A stretch of DNA of 64,000 nucleotides from Myroides odoratimimus (GCF_001485415.1 NZ_BCMQ01000001.1:124001-188000); one strand, 5' to 3'; numbered from the stretch's first letter, positions 55,043-63,848 are shown. Numbers and translations are program-made. Notes: generated by a model from the letters alone, not told the origin.

Positions 55043-56269
55043 TTAAAACAACCTCTCAAACACTTCATCCAGTTCGTCCTTACTAAAATCTTCCACATAC
55101 GCTTCAGTAGTTTTAATAGATTGATGACCAAAAGCTTGTTTAAGCATATAGATATTTACACCTTTCTTTAGTGATAAAGTAGCGAAAGTATGACGTGCAG
55201 TATAAAAAGTCACTTTAGTTTTAATACCACAATCTTTTGCTATTAATTCTAATTGCTTATTATAATAATCCCTAACACTACTTTTTCGTGCTCTTAGCTC
55301 TTCTTTAGTATATAGGCTTATATCCTTGTCCAGGATCGAAAAAATATAGTCTGTATCAAAAGGTCTATAGATTCTAAAATAGTTCAGAATAGTATCTAAA
55401 TCTTTATTATCAGGTATCTTTACATTAATAGCTACACCTGTCTTATTGCGGATATAGCTAAAGCGATTAGAGTTTATATCATCCCACTTTAACTCAGCAA
55501 TATCTGTAAAATTCATTCCACGACAAAAGAAACTAAATAGATAAGTGTATAACACCTTAGCTCTTTCAAGATTTTCTGAGAAATCATAATCCAGTAACAT
55601 TTGTAGTTCTTCTTTGGTAAGTGCTTTCTTTATCTTAGTTGATTTCAACTTAGATATCACATAATCTCTAAAAGGATAATTATCCTGAGATGTTATTTTA
55701 GATTTAATAGCAGAATTGTAAACAGCACGAATATTACGCATGTATAAAGAAATACCACCATTAGTACAACCTCTTGATCTTAAATCTGATTCAAATGCAA
55801 CCAAGAAAGCATAATCAATTTGTGCAAACTCATACTGAACTACTGTTGGTTTAAAACGCTTTAAAGCACAAACAGTATTGTAATATGAATACGAAGAACT
55901 GATTTGACCAGATTCTTTAAACAGATCAATTCTCTTCTGAAAGAAATCTATAAACTTTAACTCTTCAACTTTCTCAGGTCGAAACAAGGAATCAAATATT
56001 TCAAGGGTAAAATTCTTTTCTTGTTCCATCATTAAATCTAATATTTTTGATGCCTCTTGTTTAAGCGTGTTCAATATTCTATTAGATTGTAAAAAGTTTG
56101 GAAACTTCGAAGTAAATTCACCTAACTTTTCATTCCAAAGTTTTGGTGCTACACTATAAGGTGTTTTGTAAAACTTAGACTTTCTATCAATAGTAATTCT
56201 AAGATTGATTGGATAAGTACCATCACTTAATTGTGTTTTCTTGAGTACGATTTTTAAACTTGCTTTCAT
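55043..56269 (-). CDS. Tyrosine-recombinase integrase of the element
   Basis: Integrates and excises the element at the CAT tRNA gene. From the ATG at 56267-56269 the protein has 408 residues (MKASLKIVLKKTQLSDG, the usual Bacteroidota start); a longer frame to a TTG at 56323 would run through the 20-bp repeat and is less likely. Arm-binding and core-binding domains come first. The catalytic part shows FFCRGMNFTDIAELKW (Arg), TARHTFATLSL (Arg/His), AFGHQSIKTTEAYVEDF (His and Tyr nucleophile). It is the first gene inside attR, read inward. Confidence 0.93.
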   Translation of the reverse strand: MKASLKIVLKKTQLSDGTYPINLRITIDRKSKFYKTPYSVAPKLWNEKLGEFTSKFPNFLQSNRILNTLKQEASKILDLMMEQEKNFTLEIFDSLFRPEKVEELKFIDFFQKRIDLFKESGQISSSYSYYNTVCALKRFKPTVVQYEFAQIDYAFLVAFESDLRSRGCTNGGISLYMRNIRAVYNSAIKSKITSQDNYPFRDYVISKLKSTKIKKALTKEELQMLLDYDFSENLERAKVLYTYLFSFFCRGMNFTDIAELKWDDINSNRFSYIRNKTGVAINVKIPDNKDLDTILNYFRIYRPFDTDYIFSILDKDISLYTKEELRARKSSVRDYYNKQLELIAKDCGIKTKVTFYTARHTFATLSLKKGVNIYMLKQAFGHQSIKTTEAYVEDFSKDELDEVFERLF

Positions 56270-56283
56270 CTTAATTGGTTTTG

Positions 56284-56303
56284 AGTACAACATACGTACA
56301 ACA
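56284..56303. repeat. Right copy of 20-bp direct repeat
   Basis: Identical to 38218-38237 and in the same orientation, 15 bp upstream of the integrase ATG and 117 bp inside attR; probable integrase or Xis arm site that could also autoregulate int. Confidence 0.65.
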
Positions 56304-56419
56304 AATAGGCACATATGGTGCAATTGGATGAAACGAAAATATTTTTAAAAAATCGTAAAATTCTGTTATTCAACAACTTTGAAACAAAATACAACTATCT
56401 GCAAAGCTTCATTATTTTT

Positions 56420-56462
56420 CTCATAATCAGCAAGTCCCTGGTTCGAGCCCAGGTGGGACCAC
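56420..56462 (+). repeat. attR: right 43-bp attachment repeat
   Basis: Copy of the tRNA 3' half without the 5' half. It matches tRNA copy 1 at all 43 positions and the occupied copy 2 at 42. Confidence 0.93.
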
Positions 56463-56466
56463 AAAA

Positions 56467-56499
56467 AAAAGCATCTATTTTTCAATAGATGCTTTTTTT
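56467..56499 (+). terminator. Original terminator of the tRNA locus, displaced beyond attR
   Basis: AAAAGCATCTATT (56467-56479), loop TTTC, AATAGATGCTTTT (56484-56496) and T-run. Its stem is almost identical to the one inside attL. Confidence 0.88.
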
Positions 56500-56550
56500 A
56501 TACCTTACTTTTTACTAAACTACACAAAATAGCAGTTAGATGTCAATACT

Positions 56551-58101
56551 CTAATAATCTCGTGTATTTTCTCCTTCGTACCTTTCTTCTTTATCTACAA
56601 GCTCACCCTTCCCATTGTAGTACGATTTGATGCTATACATATTATTCAGCGTACGCGGATAGTACTTATCTCCATTGCTCTCTTGCCTAGTAACAGTTTC
56701 TGAAGTATAAAATAACTTTCTATCTGTGTCAACCCCATAAAAAAAAGTTCGCTTATCTTTATTGAAAACAATTGTATTTACACAGTCAACATAAATAGAA
56801 ACATATTGGGACTGACCTTCTCTGCGAATTGTCTCATATAGTACTTCATCTGTATCGGGATCAAGGACAAACTTGGTAGCAGTCCCTTGAATCATCATCA
56901 AACACTCATTGTGCTCATCAAAAAGAAAATTTAGCTTCCTATTAGAGGGATCTATAAAGGTATAACGATACTCTTTTTTGTCTTTAGTATTAAAGTAATC
57001 CACATTTTCCAATTGATGGTTCGGCAATATTTTATCAGCTTGAGAAAAAATAAATTTTTCTTTGTTGAGATCATAAAACATCAAAGCTTTATTTTCATTG
57101 TAAATTCCGTAGATAAAACCTTTTTCTATATTCGAATAAGTTACTTTTACAGCCCCTCCTGGTTCAAATAAATACGCTCCTTTATAAATATAATTGAGAT
57201 ACTCACTCGTCGCACCTTTCTCATCTGTGATATATTCTGAAGTTTCATATATCAGATTTCCATTAAATGTTTGAATCGTTTTAAACCTATTTACTTTATA
57301 AGATTCATCAATCTCTACTTCTGTCAATCGATCCAAATTTGCCAAATAATTGTATTTATCTTTACGCAATTCGATTAAATTATACTCTGAACTATAAAGC
57401 CCAATAGACTTATATTCAAAAGGGATCACTGTTTCTTTGCTATTGATATCGAATAATCCTTTTTGTTGTCCATCACGAGAAGCTACAAGACACTTCATAT
57501 CTTTGATAGGATACATTTTACTTGATAAACTCGCAAACTCCTCCCCGAGAACATTCTTTCCTGTTAAATCAGATAAAAAACTTTTCTTGTCTTTACTAAC
57601 AAATAGCAAATCTTTGTAAAAAGGATACAGTTCATCATATACTGGTTTTAATAAAACTGTTAAATTAAGGTCGATCAACCCCAATTTCGTATTAGATTCA
57701 TTAGCAAAGATCAAATAATTTTTCTCTTGAATTTTTGTAAAATAATCTACCGGATAGGGAAACTGTTTAATTTCTTTAGTTTTAAAATTGTAGTAATTTA
57801 AAACATTTAATTTTTTACTGGTTCCACACAAATAACCAGGAACTCTTGGCCCCGTTAAATACAATAACGTCTGATTATCTGGATTATAATTGAACCCTTC
57901 AATTGTCTTTCTATCGCCTTCCAAAACAATCTTACCTTCTTCATTAAGAATTTTAAATCCGTGATCATCCCCTTTAGATATAACGAGATAGCTATTTTCA
58001 ACAACCACAACTTCGTACTTTTTCTTGTACTTGTTCAAAAATTTTTGTGCATGTGTTAGAGTGCTAAACAGCATTACAAAAGCGATAAGTATATTTTTCA
58101 T
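56551..58101 (-). CDS. Secreted WG-repeat-like protein
   Basis: A 516-residue protein with a signal peptide (NILIAFVMLFSTLTHAQ). It has repeated beta-hairpin units resembling WG repeats or a propeller (HGFKILNEEGKIVLEGD; KLGLIDLNLTVLLKPVYDEL; KGLFDINSKETVIPFEYKSIG). Such repeats form beta-rich scaffolds of unknown role. It is probably periplasmic or surface-exposed. It lies just outside the mobile element and is read toward attR; no operon partner. Confidence 0.7.
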   Translation of the reverse strand: MKNILIAFVMLFSTLTHAQKFLNKYKKKYEVVVVENSYLVISKGDDHGFKILNEEGKIVLEGDRKTIEGFNYNPDNQTLLYLTGPRVPGYLCGTSKKLNVLNYYNFKTKEIKQFPYPVDYFTKIQEKNYLIFANESNTKLGLIDLNLTVLLKPVYDELYPFYKDLLFVSKDKKSFLSDLTGKNVLGEEFASLSSKMYPIKDMKCLVASRDGQQKGLFDINSKETVIPFEYKSIGLYSSEYNLIELRKDKYNYLANLDRLTEVEIDESYKVNRFKTIQTFNGNLIYETSEYITDEKGATSEYLNYIYKGAYLFEPGGAVKVTYSNIEKGFIYGIYNENKALMFYDLNKEKFIFSQADKILPNHQLENVDYFNTKDKKEYRYTFIDPSNRKLNFLFDEHNECLMMIQGTATKFVLDPDTDEVLYETIRREGQSQYVSIYVDCVNTIVFNKDKRTFFYGVDTDRKLFYTSETVTRQESNGDKYYPRTLNNMYSIKSYYNGKGELVDKEERYEGENTRDY

Positions 58102-58337
58102 TTTTTAACAAAAATAACAATTAAATATTTAAAAAATAAAACAATACAGTTTTTATACATAAATCAATGTACTCTGCTAAGAAATACATTATTTACTATT
58201 TTACCATTTATAATAGCTACATCTCCTTACACAAATGCCCTCATTTGACTATAAAAGCTCTATTTGATTTTTATGACAACTACATTTATTCGACATCCCT
58301 TATCTACACTAGAAAACTTTTTTCTTATTTAAGTTTT

Positions 58338-58398
58338 GTTCGGGAATGGTTCGGGTCATGTTCGGTAATCCTTCGGTAAAAGGGGTGTTTTTCCGAAC
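58338..58398. repeat. Four 11-bp phased TTCGG repeats and inverted CCGAAC
   Basis: (G/C)TTCGG begins at 58338, 58349, 58360 and 58371, exactly 11 bp apart. GTAAAAGG follows, then CCGAAC (58393-58398), the inverse of GTTCGG. It is related to 11424-11483. It lies in a 412-bp gap (58102-58513) that also has a terminator and otherwise shows no gene. Confidence 0.65.
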
Positions 58399-58434
58399 AA
58401 AATCAAAACAAACCAATGATTTAGAATTATAAAA

Positions 58435-58463
58435 AAAGCATCTGTATGACTACAGATGCTTTT
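58435..58463. terminator. Terminator of the cytochrome b561-like gene's 3' side
   Basis: Stem AAAGCATCTGTA with TACAGATGCTTTT and a TGAC loop; A-runs on the left provide the T-run for the minus strand. About 50 bp past the stop at 58514. Confidence 0.85.
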
Positions 58464-58513
58464 CAACAAAACACATTTACACTAACCTAATATATCATTA
58501 GACGGCTCTATAG

Positions 58514-59104
58514 TTATAGGTCATACTTACTCTTCCCATTGATCATGCGAGAGACTATCCCATTATCTGAACTCAGCTCAGCGAATAGTACTCCGATAAA
58601 ATGGATAACTAAATATGTCACGAAGTAATATATAGAGCCAAAATGAATACTCTTTATTTCATTATTATAAGCTGTCTCGATATCTAATGCTAAGACGACT
58701 CCAGATACTATAGAGATAACCACACAGACATAAAACACTAAGTATATAACTGCTCTAATACGTGTATTAAGTATAATTCCTCTCTTAAACGGATTTAAAA
58801 ACGGTACTCTACCCATCATCCCTAGTATGATTCTCACGAATACTAATCCCATCAAGGTATAACCCAAGTAGACATGCCACTCCCACATAAGAGCACGTAA
58901 CCGCTTAGCGAGTACGATGGCTTTCTCTTTAGTCATATTAACCTCCTGAGAAGTACAATATTCCATAATGATTTCACTCATGCCTTCTTTATTCAGCCAG
59001 GTATAACGCAGCAGTATAGTGATAAGCATACCTAGCATCACGAATGCTATACTCCAGTGCAAAACCCGAAATGCCAAGCTATAGCACTCACCTCTCATTC
59101 TCAT
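58514..59104 (-). CDS. Cytochrome b561-type membrane protein
   Basis: A 196-residue integral membrane protein with four TM helices (about 9-29, 72-92, 112-134, 150-172). His residues suited to bind two haems lie in the helices: RVLHWSIAF, WEWHVYLGY, SIHFGSIYYF and LVIHFIGVL. This is the cytochrome b561/Ni-Fe-hydrogenase b-type fold, passing electrons to or from the quinone pool. No partner gene such as a catalase, YceI or c-type cytochrome lies beside it. Confidence 0.85.
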   Translation of the reverse strand: MRMRGECYSLAFRVLHWSIAFVMLGMLITILLRYTWLNKEGMSEIIMEYCTSQEVNMTKEKAIVLAKRLRALMWEWHVYLGYTLMGLVFVRIILGMMGRVPFLNPFKRGIILNTRIRAVIYLVFYVCVVISIVSGVVLALDIETAYNNEIKSIHFGSIYYFVTYLVIHFIGVLFAELSSDNGIVSRMINGKSKYDL

Positions 59105-59355
59105 TTTAATACTTTTAATAAAATTAAATTACCAAATATGTTAATTTAAAATAATTACAATAATCAAATATAAAAATAACAATCAATAACTTCTAAACAA
59201 AAGTGAACATAATTTGAAAAAAGTAAAAAAAATGGCTTTTTATACAATATCAAATGATACCATCCGTTATATATCTAGCTAATAAAATGCAGAAAAAATG
59301 GATTAACTCTATTATGTCTATTTTTTAAAGTATGTTTGTTAGTCTGCAATATTTT

Positions 59356-59390
59356 TTTGAAATAAAATATTAATATTTATCTTAAATTTG
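59356..59390 (+). promoter_or_regulatory. Bacteroidota-type promoter in a 329-bp gap
   Basis: TTTG (59356-59359) and TAAATTTG (59383-59390) with a 23-nt spacer, 44 bp before the next ATG. The rest of the gap 59105-59433 is A/T-rich with nothing else visible. Confidence 0.6.
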
Positions 59391-59433
59391 CAGAGTGAAA
59401 AACAAATTGTTATTGAATCAAAAATAAATTGGA

Positions 59434-60162
59434 ATGAAAAAGATATTACTCTTGTTTGTAATACTAATGTCAATTAGTACTTCTTATGGTCAACGAAAAT
59501 CTAAAAAACAGGAAGAACCTGTGAAGAAGATTGAGTACCTAGACATTGTTCAAATTCTATCAAATAAAGATGAGCTTAAATTAACTCAAAAACAGGTAGG
59601 AGCCTTGACAATCAAAAATGAATACATTAAGCGTGACTTACAGAATCTGAATTCTAAAACAAAGATGCAGGAGGTAGAAAAGAACATGCACCAACGTCAA
59701 TTATTCGCTGGTTATGACAACTTCGTAAATAGAACACTGAATGAAGACCAATTAGAAAGTTGGAATGTAATTAAAAAAGAAATAGCTGCTAGTGAAGAAG
59801 AGAGCACTGATCTAAAAACGGAGATGGCTGCACTAGACTCAGCTTATAAAGCAGAACTAAAAGAAGTATACAGAAAGTACAGCAAAGATCGTAAACTGTA
59901 CTACGCGAGTAGAAATGTAGTGAGAAAACAATACGATGCAGATAAACTTCGTATCTACAAAAAATACAACCAAGCTGTAGAAGAAGAAGGTGAAGAGGGA
60001 GATAAAGTATTAACATTAGAAGAAATCGCGAACTTATATAAAGAATACGACGATTACTACAATGAACCGACACAAGCGAATCCATTAGAATACTTAGATG
60101 TAAAAGAAGAATATTCTAATGAGACAGAAGAAATAACATCAGAAGAAGAAGGAGAGTATTAA
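59434..60162 (+). CDS. Secreted coiled-coil protein of unknown function
   Basis: A 242-residue protein with a signal peptide (ILLLFVILMSISTSYGQ) and a mature part that is highly charged and helical, with coiled-coil stretches (SEEESTDLKTEMAALDSAYKAE region) and an acidic end (EETEEITSEEEGEY). The layout resembles periplasmic Spy-like or 'DUF4890'-like helical proteins, but I do not recognise a family. It is monocistronic; its stop codon is inside a terminator. Confidence 0.75.
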   Translation: MKKILLLFVILMSISTSYGQRKSKKQEEPVKKIEYLDIVQILSNKDELKLTQKQVGALTIKNEYIKRDLQNLNSKTKMQEVEKNMHQRQLFAGYDNFVNRTLNEDQLESWNVIKKEIAASEEESTDLKTEMAALDSAYKAELKEVYRKYSKDRKLYYASRNVVRKQYDADKLRIYKKYNQAVEEEGEEGDKVLTLEEIANLYKEYDDYYNEPTQANPLEYLDVKEEYSNETEEITSEEEGEY

Positions 60163-60179
60163 TCTCCTTCTTTTTTTTT
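60147..60179 (+). terminator. Terminator overlapping the stop codon
   Basis: AGAAGGAGA (60147-60155), loop GTATTAA including the TAA stop, TCTCCTTCT (60163-60171), then eight T. Confidence 0.9.
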
Positions 60180-60299
60180 GTATTATTTAAATACATTAAG
60201 GTACTTTAACAGCCATAATGTCCGAATACTACCAAAATACAAGTATATTAAGCGCAAAGCTTTCAGTTTTTTTAAGTTACTTTGCATAAAAAATAAATT

Positions 60300-60674
60300 A
60301 TGTCTTATATCAGCAAAGTTATTAGTGGAAAATGCCCTAACTGTGGTAAAGAGCACATATTCCATGACAAAGGAAATCCGATTACATTTAAGATGCCGAA
60401 AATGACGAAAGAGTGTGGATCTTGTGGATATAACTTCCATAGAGAAACAGGATTTTATTTTGGGGCTATGTATATGAGTTATGCACTTACAGTTGCTGAA
60501 ATGGTAACAGTGATGGTGCTTCGTCTTATCATCAATCACTTATTTGATTTGAATATCACGATGTTACACGCCTTTATTGCAATTGTCTTTGTAATCTTTA
60601 TTCTGTGGACATTTAACTATCGCTTATCTCGAATCATGTGGTTAAATTTATTTTATAAAAAAGATGAGCAATAG
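60300..60674 (+). CDS. DUF983 family membrane protein
   Basis: A 124-residue protein with a zinc-ribbon-like start (CPNCGKEH and CGSCGYNF, four Cys) followed by two TM helices (about 55-78 and 84-106). This is the DUF983 pattern common in Bacteroidota and Proteobacteria; function unknown. It comes just before tRNA-Trp. Confidence 0.9.
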   Translation: MSYISKVISGKCPNCGKEHIFHDKGNPITFKMPKMTKECGSCGYNFHRETGFYFGAMYMSYALTVAEMVTVMVLRLIINHLFDLNITMLHAFIAIVFVIFILWTFNYRLSRIMWLNLFYKKDEQ

Positions 60675-60725
60675 TCTAGGTTTATTAAAATAAAAGTTAT
60701 TATATTTGCGCCACCTAACAGAGAA

Positions 60726-60796
60726 ACGGGTGTAGTTCAAGGGTAGAATAGCGGTCTCCAAAACCGTTGATGGGGGTTCGAATCCCTCCACCCGTG
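60726..60796 (+). tRNA. tRNA-Trp (anticodon CCA)
   Basis: Acceptor ACGGGTG pairs with CACCCGT, discriminator G; anticodon stem GCGGT/ACCGT (with one wobble) around CTCCAAA, anticodon CCA; T arm GGGGGTTCGAATCCCTC. CCA end not encoded. Confidence 0.95.
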
Positions 60797-60804
60797 CAGC
60801 GTAA

Positions 60805-60842
60805 AAAAAGCTCCTTAATATTTACATTAAGGAGCTTTTTAT
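60805..60842. terminator. Terminator after tRNA-Trp
   Basis: AAAAAGCTCCTTAAT (60805-60819), 6-nt loop, ATTAAGGAGCTTTTT (60826-60840). Serves tRNA-Trp and the convergent AraC gene. Confidence 0.92.
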
Positions 60843-60862
60843 TTTTATATCATTCTCTTATT

Positions 60863-61741
60863 TTACACATACTTTTTAAGGAACTCTTTCGGAGAGATAC
60901 CAGTTCTCTTTTTAAACACCTTAGAGAAGTAAGAATAATCATCGTATCCTAGCATCATAGCGATCTCACTAAAGCTTTTGCCTGTATAGATAAGCATACG
61001 CTTAGCCTCTAAGACGATTCTGTCTATAATGATATCAGTAGTAGTCTTGTCTAATAACGTCTTGCACACGCGATTTAAATGCTTTTGTGTCATATTCATC
61101 CATTCTGCATACACTGCAGCCGACTTCTCCGTGCGAAAGTTCTTTTCTAATAGGTTCTCGAAGTGATGTAGATGTTGATTATACTGCAAGTTTGGTACAG
61201 CACTAAAGGAGTTCCCTTCTAGTAGCTGTCTATTGCATTCTATATAGAAGAGTGAAGCTAAATTCACGAGAGAGAAGTTCTTCTTCCAGTTGGGCTGGCT
61301 TACCTCATCTGTCATTCTCTTCATTAGATTCTCCACTAATACGCTACTCTCTTCATTTAGTAGAAAACCGTTCGGGTAATACGCTGATCTAAATACAGGA
61401 TACTCACGTATCGTCTCGCGGACAAAGAATAGATCAAAATACTCTTGAGTGTGAAAAAAGATATAACCATCTATATCCCCTGACAAGATCCAACTATGTG
61501 TCTGCCCTGGTGCTAGCATAAATACCATACCAGGCTGTATCTCATAACTCTGAAAGTCTATCTCGTGGGTACCAAATCCTTTCGTAAATATCATACAAAC
61601 ATAGAAGTCATGTCGATGTGGTTTTTCCACATGATTGTGATTTGTGATAAGGTGTTGTGGTATCGTATTGGCATAAAAATCAGCTCCTTTAACCTCCTCA
61701 GTCAAATCTCGCATTTGTAAAATAGTAATATCTTTCATCAA
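60863..61741 (-). CDS. AraC-family regulator with cupin sensor domain
   Basis: A 292-residue regulator. The N-terminal cupin has the His-rich strand HNHVEKPHRHDFYVCMIF and a jelly-roll pattern (GMVFMLAPGQTHSW). The C-terminal AraC HTH pair is complete: YAEWMNMTQKHLNRVCKTLL and SFSEIAMMLGYDDYSYFSKVFK, ending KKRTGISPKEFLKKYV. It is a different subtype from the AraC protein at 18472. It diverges from the lipoprotein operon at 61985, which it may control. Confidence 0.9.
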   Translation of the reverse strand: MMKDITILQMRDLTEEVKGADFYANTIPQHLITNHNHVEKPHRHDFYVCMIFTKGFGTHEIDFQSYEIQPGMVFMLAPGQTHSWILSGDIDGYIFFHTQEYFDLFFVRETIREYPVFRSAYYPNGFLLNEESSVLVENLMKRMTDEVSQPNWKKNFSLVNLASLFYIECNRQLLEGNSFSAVPNLQYNQHLHHFENLLEKNFRTEKSAAVYAEWMNMTQKHLNRVCKTLLDKTTTDIIIDRIVLEAKRMLIYTGKSFSEIAMMLGYDDYSYFSKVFKKRTGISPKEFLKKYV

Positions 61742-61984
61742 TCAAATATATGGTCAAACAAAAATAGCATTTTTAGTTTACACTAAATAATTCTTATGCT
61801 AATGACTTATGTCCTAGCTACTGCTCTACACTATCTAATTAAAAGACAAATAGACTCTATAATACGCTAGTACACACTTGATCAAGAACTAAGCGTGAAT
61901 ATTATCCAAAAAGTCTACTGTACAACAAACAAAGTTTTGAGTAAACTTTACTATCTTTAGCACTCGTTAAAATAAATAATTGTT

Positions 61985-62278
61985 ATGAAATATATTCTAC
62001 CTATTCTTATGGTATTAGGGCTAGCCTCATGTGGAGGTGGCGAAACTAAAAAAACAGATCTTGAGACTATCGATAAACAATCTGCAAGAGAAGTAACGAT
62101 CAAGTCTGTAGTAGCAGGAGATAGTATCCTACATATCACAAGTCAAAAAATATGGGCGAATGGTCAACTAGTAACACAAAAAACGGACACAATCAAAACA
62201 GCAAAAGAAGTAAGCGCATGGGGAGATACTAAACCTACTTCTCTAGTAAAAGTGCCGATTTATGTAACTGTAGAATAA
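61985..62278 (+). CDS. Small lipoprotein in the GspS-like operon
   Basis: A 97-residue lipoprotein: short hydrophobic lead and lipobox (LGLASC) followed by GGGETKK. The mature part is short and beta-rich, no known domain. It is the first of three genes 7 and 3 bp apart, ending with the ATP-grasp enzyme. Confidence 0.75.
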   Translation: MKYILPILMVLGLASCGGGETKKTDLETIDKQSAREVTIKSVVAGDSILHITSQKIWANGQLVTQKTDTIKTAKEVSAWGDTKPTSLVKVPIYVTVE

Positions 62279-62285
62279 TAATATC

Positions 62286-62669
62286 ATGAATAGAAAAAGT
62301 AGTAAAGCAGTGAGTCTAGTACTTATCACAGCAGCATTAGCTTCATGCTCTAAGACTCCTGATAAACAAGAAGAACAAGAACAAGCACAGAAAGTATATA
62401 TGAGAGCAGATAGCTCTGCACCGTATACAGATGTGACTCAACAATATAACCAACAACGCCATCACAGTGGAGGTGGTATGGGGAGTGCGCTACTATGGTA
62501 CATGGCCTTCAGACCACTAATGGGTGGAGGTATGGGATATGCTAGTAATGGACTCTCTCACCAAGCTAATGTAGGCACGAATACGTCTAAATCTAATGCG
62601 GTAAAGACACATAAGTCAGCTAGAGGAGGCTTTGGTAATACTTCTAAGTCATCTACTGTTAGTTCATAA
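62286..62669 (+). CDS. YgiB/YjfM-like Gly-rich lipoprotein
   Basis: A 127-residue lipoprotein with lipobox (ALASC) and a Gly/Ser/His-rich body (HHSGGGMGSALLWYM; GGGMGYASNG; RGGFGNTSKSS). Its position directly before a glutathionylspermidine-synthase-like gene matches ygiB-ygiC and yjfM-yjfC of enterobacteria, where the lipoprotein is of the DUF1190 type. Function unknown; probably envelope-linked. Confidence 0.7.
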   Translation: MNRKSSKAVSLVLITAALASCSKTPDKQEEQEQAQKVYMRADSSAPYTDVTQQYNQQRHHSGGGMGSALLWYMAFRPLMGGGMGYASNGLSHQANVGTNTSKSNAVKTHKSARGGFGNTSKSSTVSS

Positions 62670-62672
62670 TCT

Positions 62673-63821
62673 ATGAGAATAAAATACCTAACAGCTGATG
62701 CAAATTGGCAAAAGAGATTAGAAGACAACGGTTTTGGATTTCACACAGATGAGAATAATGTCCCTTATTGGATAGAGCACTACTATTACAGTATAGAGCC
62801 AGCATTCGCTGATGAGATATACAATGCCACTACTGAGCTATGGCAGATGTGCTTAGAGGCAGTAGATCACGTGATCACACATAATCTATTTGATCAATTT
62901 CAGATTCCGATCTTCTTTCACGATCATATAAAGCAGTCATGGGAGAACGATGCTCCAAGTATCTATGGTCGTTTTGACTTTGTCTTCGATGAGAAAAAAC
63001 AACAACTGAAAGTATTAGAGTTTAATGCAGATACTCCTACTTCTCTGTATGAAACAGGAGTGACGCAGTGGCAATGGATGCAACATTACTTCGGTGAACG
63101 CAAAGACCAGTTTAACTCTGTACACGATCAATTAATCGCTTCATGGCGTGATCTAAAGCCTTATCTTAAAGGGGACACACTACACTTCAGTTGTATGCGT
63201 GAGACCTTAGAGGATCTAACGAATATAGAATACCTAAGAGACACTGCTATACAAGCTGGTATCAACACAAAGCTAATCTTCATAGATGATATCGGATGGA
63301 ATGGGGTGAACTTTACAGACCTAGAAGAAGAGACGATAACAGATATATTTAAGCTATATCCGTGGGAATGGTTGGTATATGAGCCATTTGCGCTACATAT
63401 ACCGAATGACGAAGCACAAGCGAACTGGATAGAACCGTCATGGAAGATGATCTTATCTAATAAGGCTATCATGGCTGTACTGTGGAAGCTGTATCCTAAC
63501 CATCGACTACTACTAGAGACCTACTTCGATACACCTAATGGGATGCGTGACTATGTAAAGAAACCTTTACTCTCAAGAGAAGGTGCTAATGTAACGCTAT
63601 ACCAGCATGGAGCTATCGTAGAAGCTACTCCTGGAGATTATGGAGAAGAAGGCTATATCTGTCAAGAGTTAGCTCACTTACACCAAGAGTCAACAGGATA
63701 TTCTATTATCGGAAGCTGGATCATAGGTCAAGAATCATGTGGTATTACATTCCGAGAAAGTAATAATCGAATCACAACAGACAAAAGCAGATTTATACCT
63801 CATATCATAGAAGAATCATAA
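62673..63821 (+). CDS. Glutathionylspermidine-synthase-like ATP-grasp enzyme (YgiC/YjfC family)
   Basis: A 382-residue ATP-grasp ligase of the GspS C-domain family. Visible motifs: FHDHIKQSWENDAPSIYGRFDF with the substrate Arg, LEFNADTPTSLYETG, KPLLSREGANV for ATP, and GSWIIGQESCGITFRES at the end. The amidase domain of E. coli Gsp is absent, as in YgiC and YjfC. True glutathionylspermidine synthesis is unlikely to be assumed; an envelope peptide or amine ligation is equally possible. Last gene of the three-gene operon. Confidence 0.9.
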   Translation: MRIKYLTADANWQKRLEDNGFGFHTDENNVPYWIEHYYYSIEPAFADEIYNATTELWQMCLEAVDHVITHNLFDQFQIPIFFHDHIKQSWENDAPSIYGRFDFVFDEKKQQLKVLEFNADTPTSLYETGVTQWQWMQHYFGERKDQFNSVHDQLIASWRDLKPYLKGDTLHFSCMRETLEDLTNIEYLRDTAIQAGINTKLIFIDDIGWNGVNFTDLEEETITDIFKLYPWEWLVYEPFALHIPNDEAQANWIEPSWKMILSNKAIMAVLWKLYPNHRLLLETYFDTPNGMRDYVKKPLLSREGANVTLYQHGAIVEATPGDYGEEGYICQELAHLHQESTGYSIIGSWIIGQESCGITFRESNNRITTDKSRFIPHIIEES

Positions 63822-63848
63822 GGATAAATCTTTATAATATTATATCTT

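Larger units (their letters stand above)
38103..56462. mobile_element. Integrative mobilizable element in a tRNA gene, with defence cargo
   Basis: About 18.3 kb bounded by 43-bp direct repeats of the tRNA 3' half (38103-38145 and 56420-56462, 42 of 43 identical). It has a tyrosine integrase just inside the right end, an excisionase-like HTH gene near the left end, its own helicase and primase, MobC plus relaxase, and no type IV secretion genes, so it would need a helper for conjugation. A 20-bp direct repeat (38218-38237, 56284-56303) lies near both ends. The right half carries Shedu, an MmeI-like methyltransferase and the Fic-helicase-GIY-YIG operon. Confidence 0.93.

Noticed and set aside
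38103..56462. Prophage
   Set aside because: No capsid, portal, terminase or lysis genes; mob genes point to a mobilizable element.
58167..58379. A 70-codon frame before the phased TTCGG repeats
   Set aside because: Overlaps the repeats and has a composition typical of random A/T-rich translation.
60178..60539. Open frames on both strands around the DUF983 start
   Set aside because: Both overlap the well-supported DUF983 gene in other frames.
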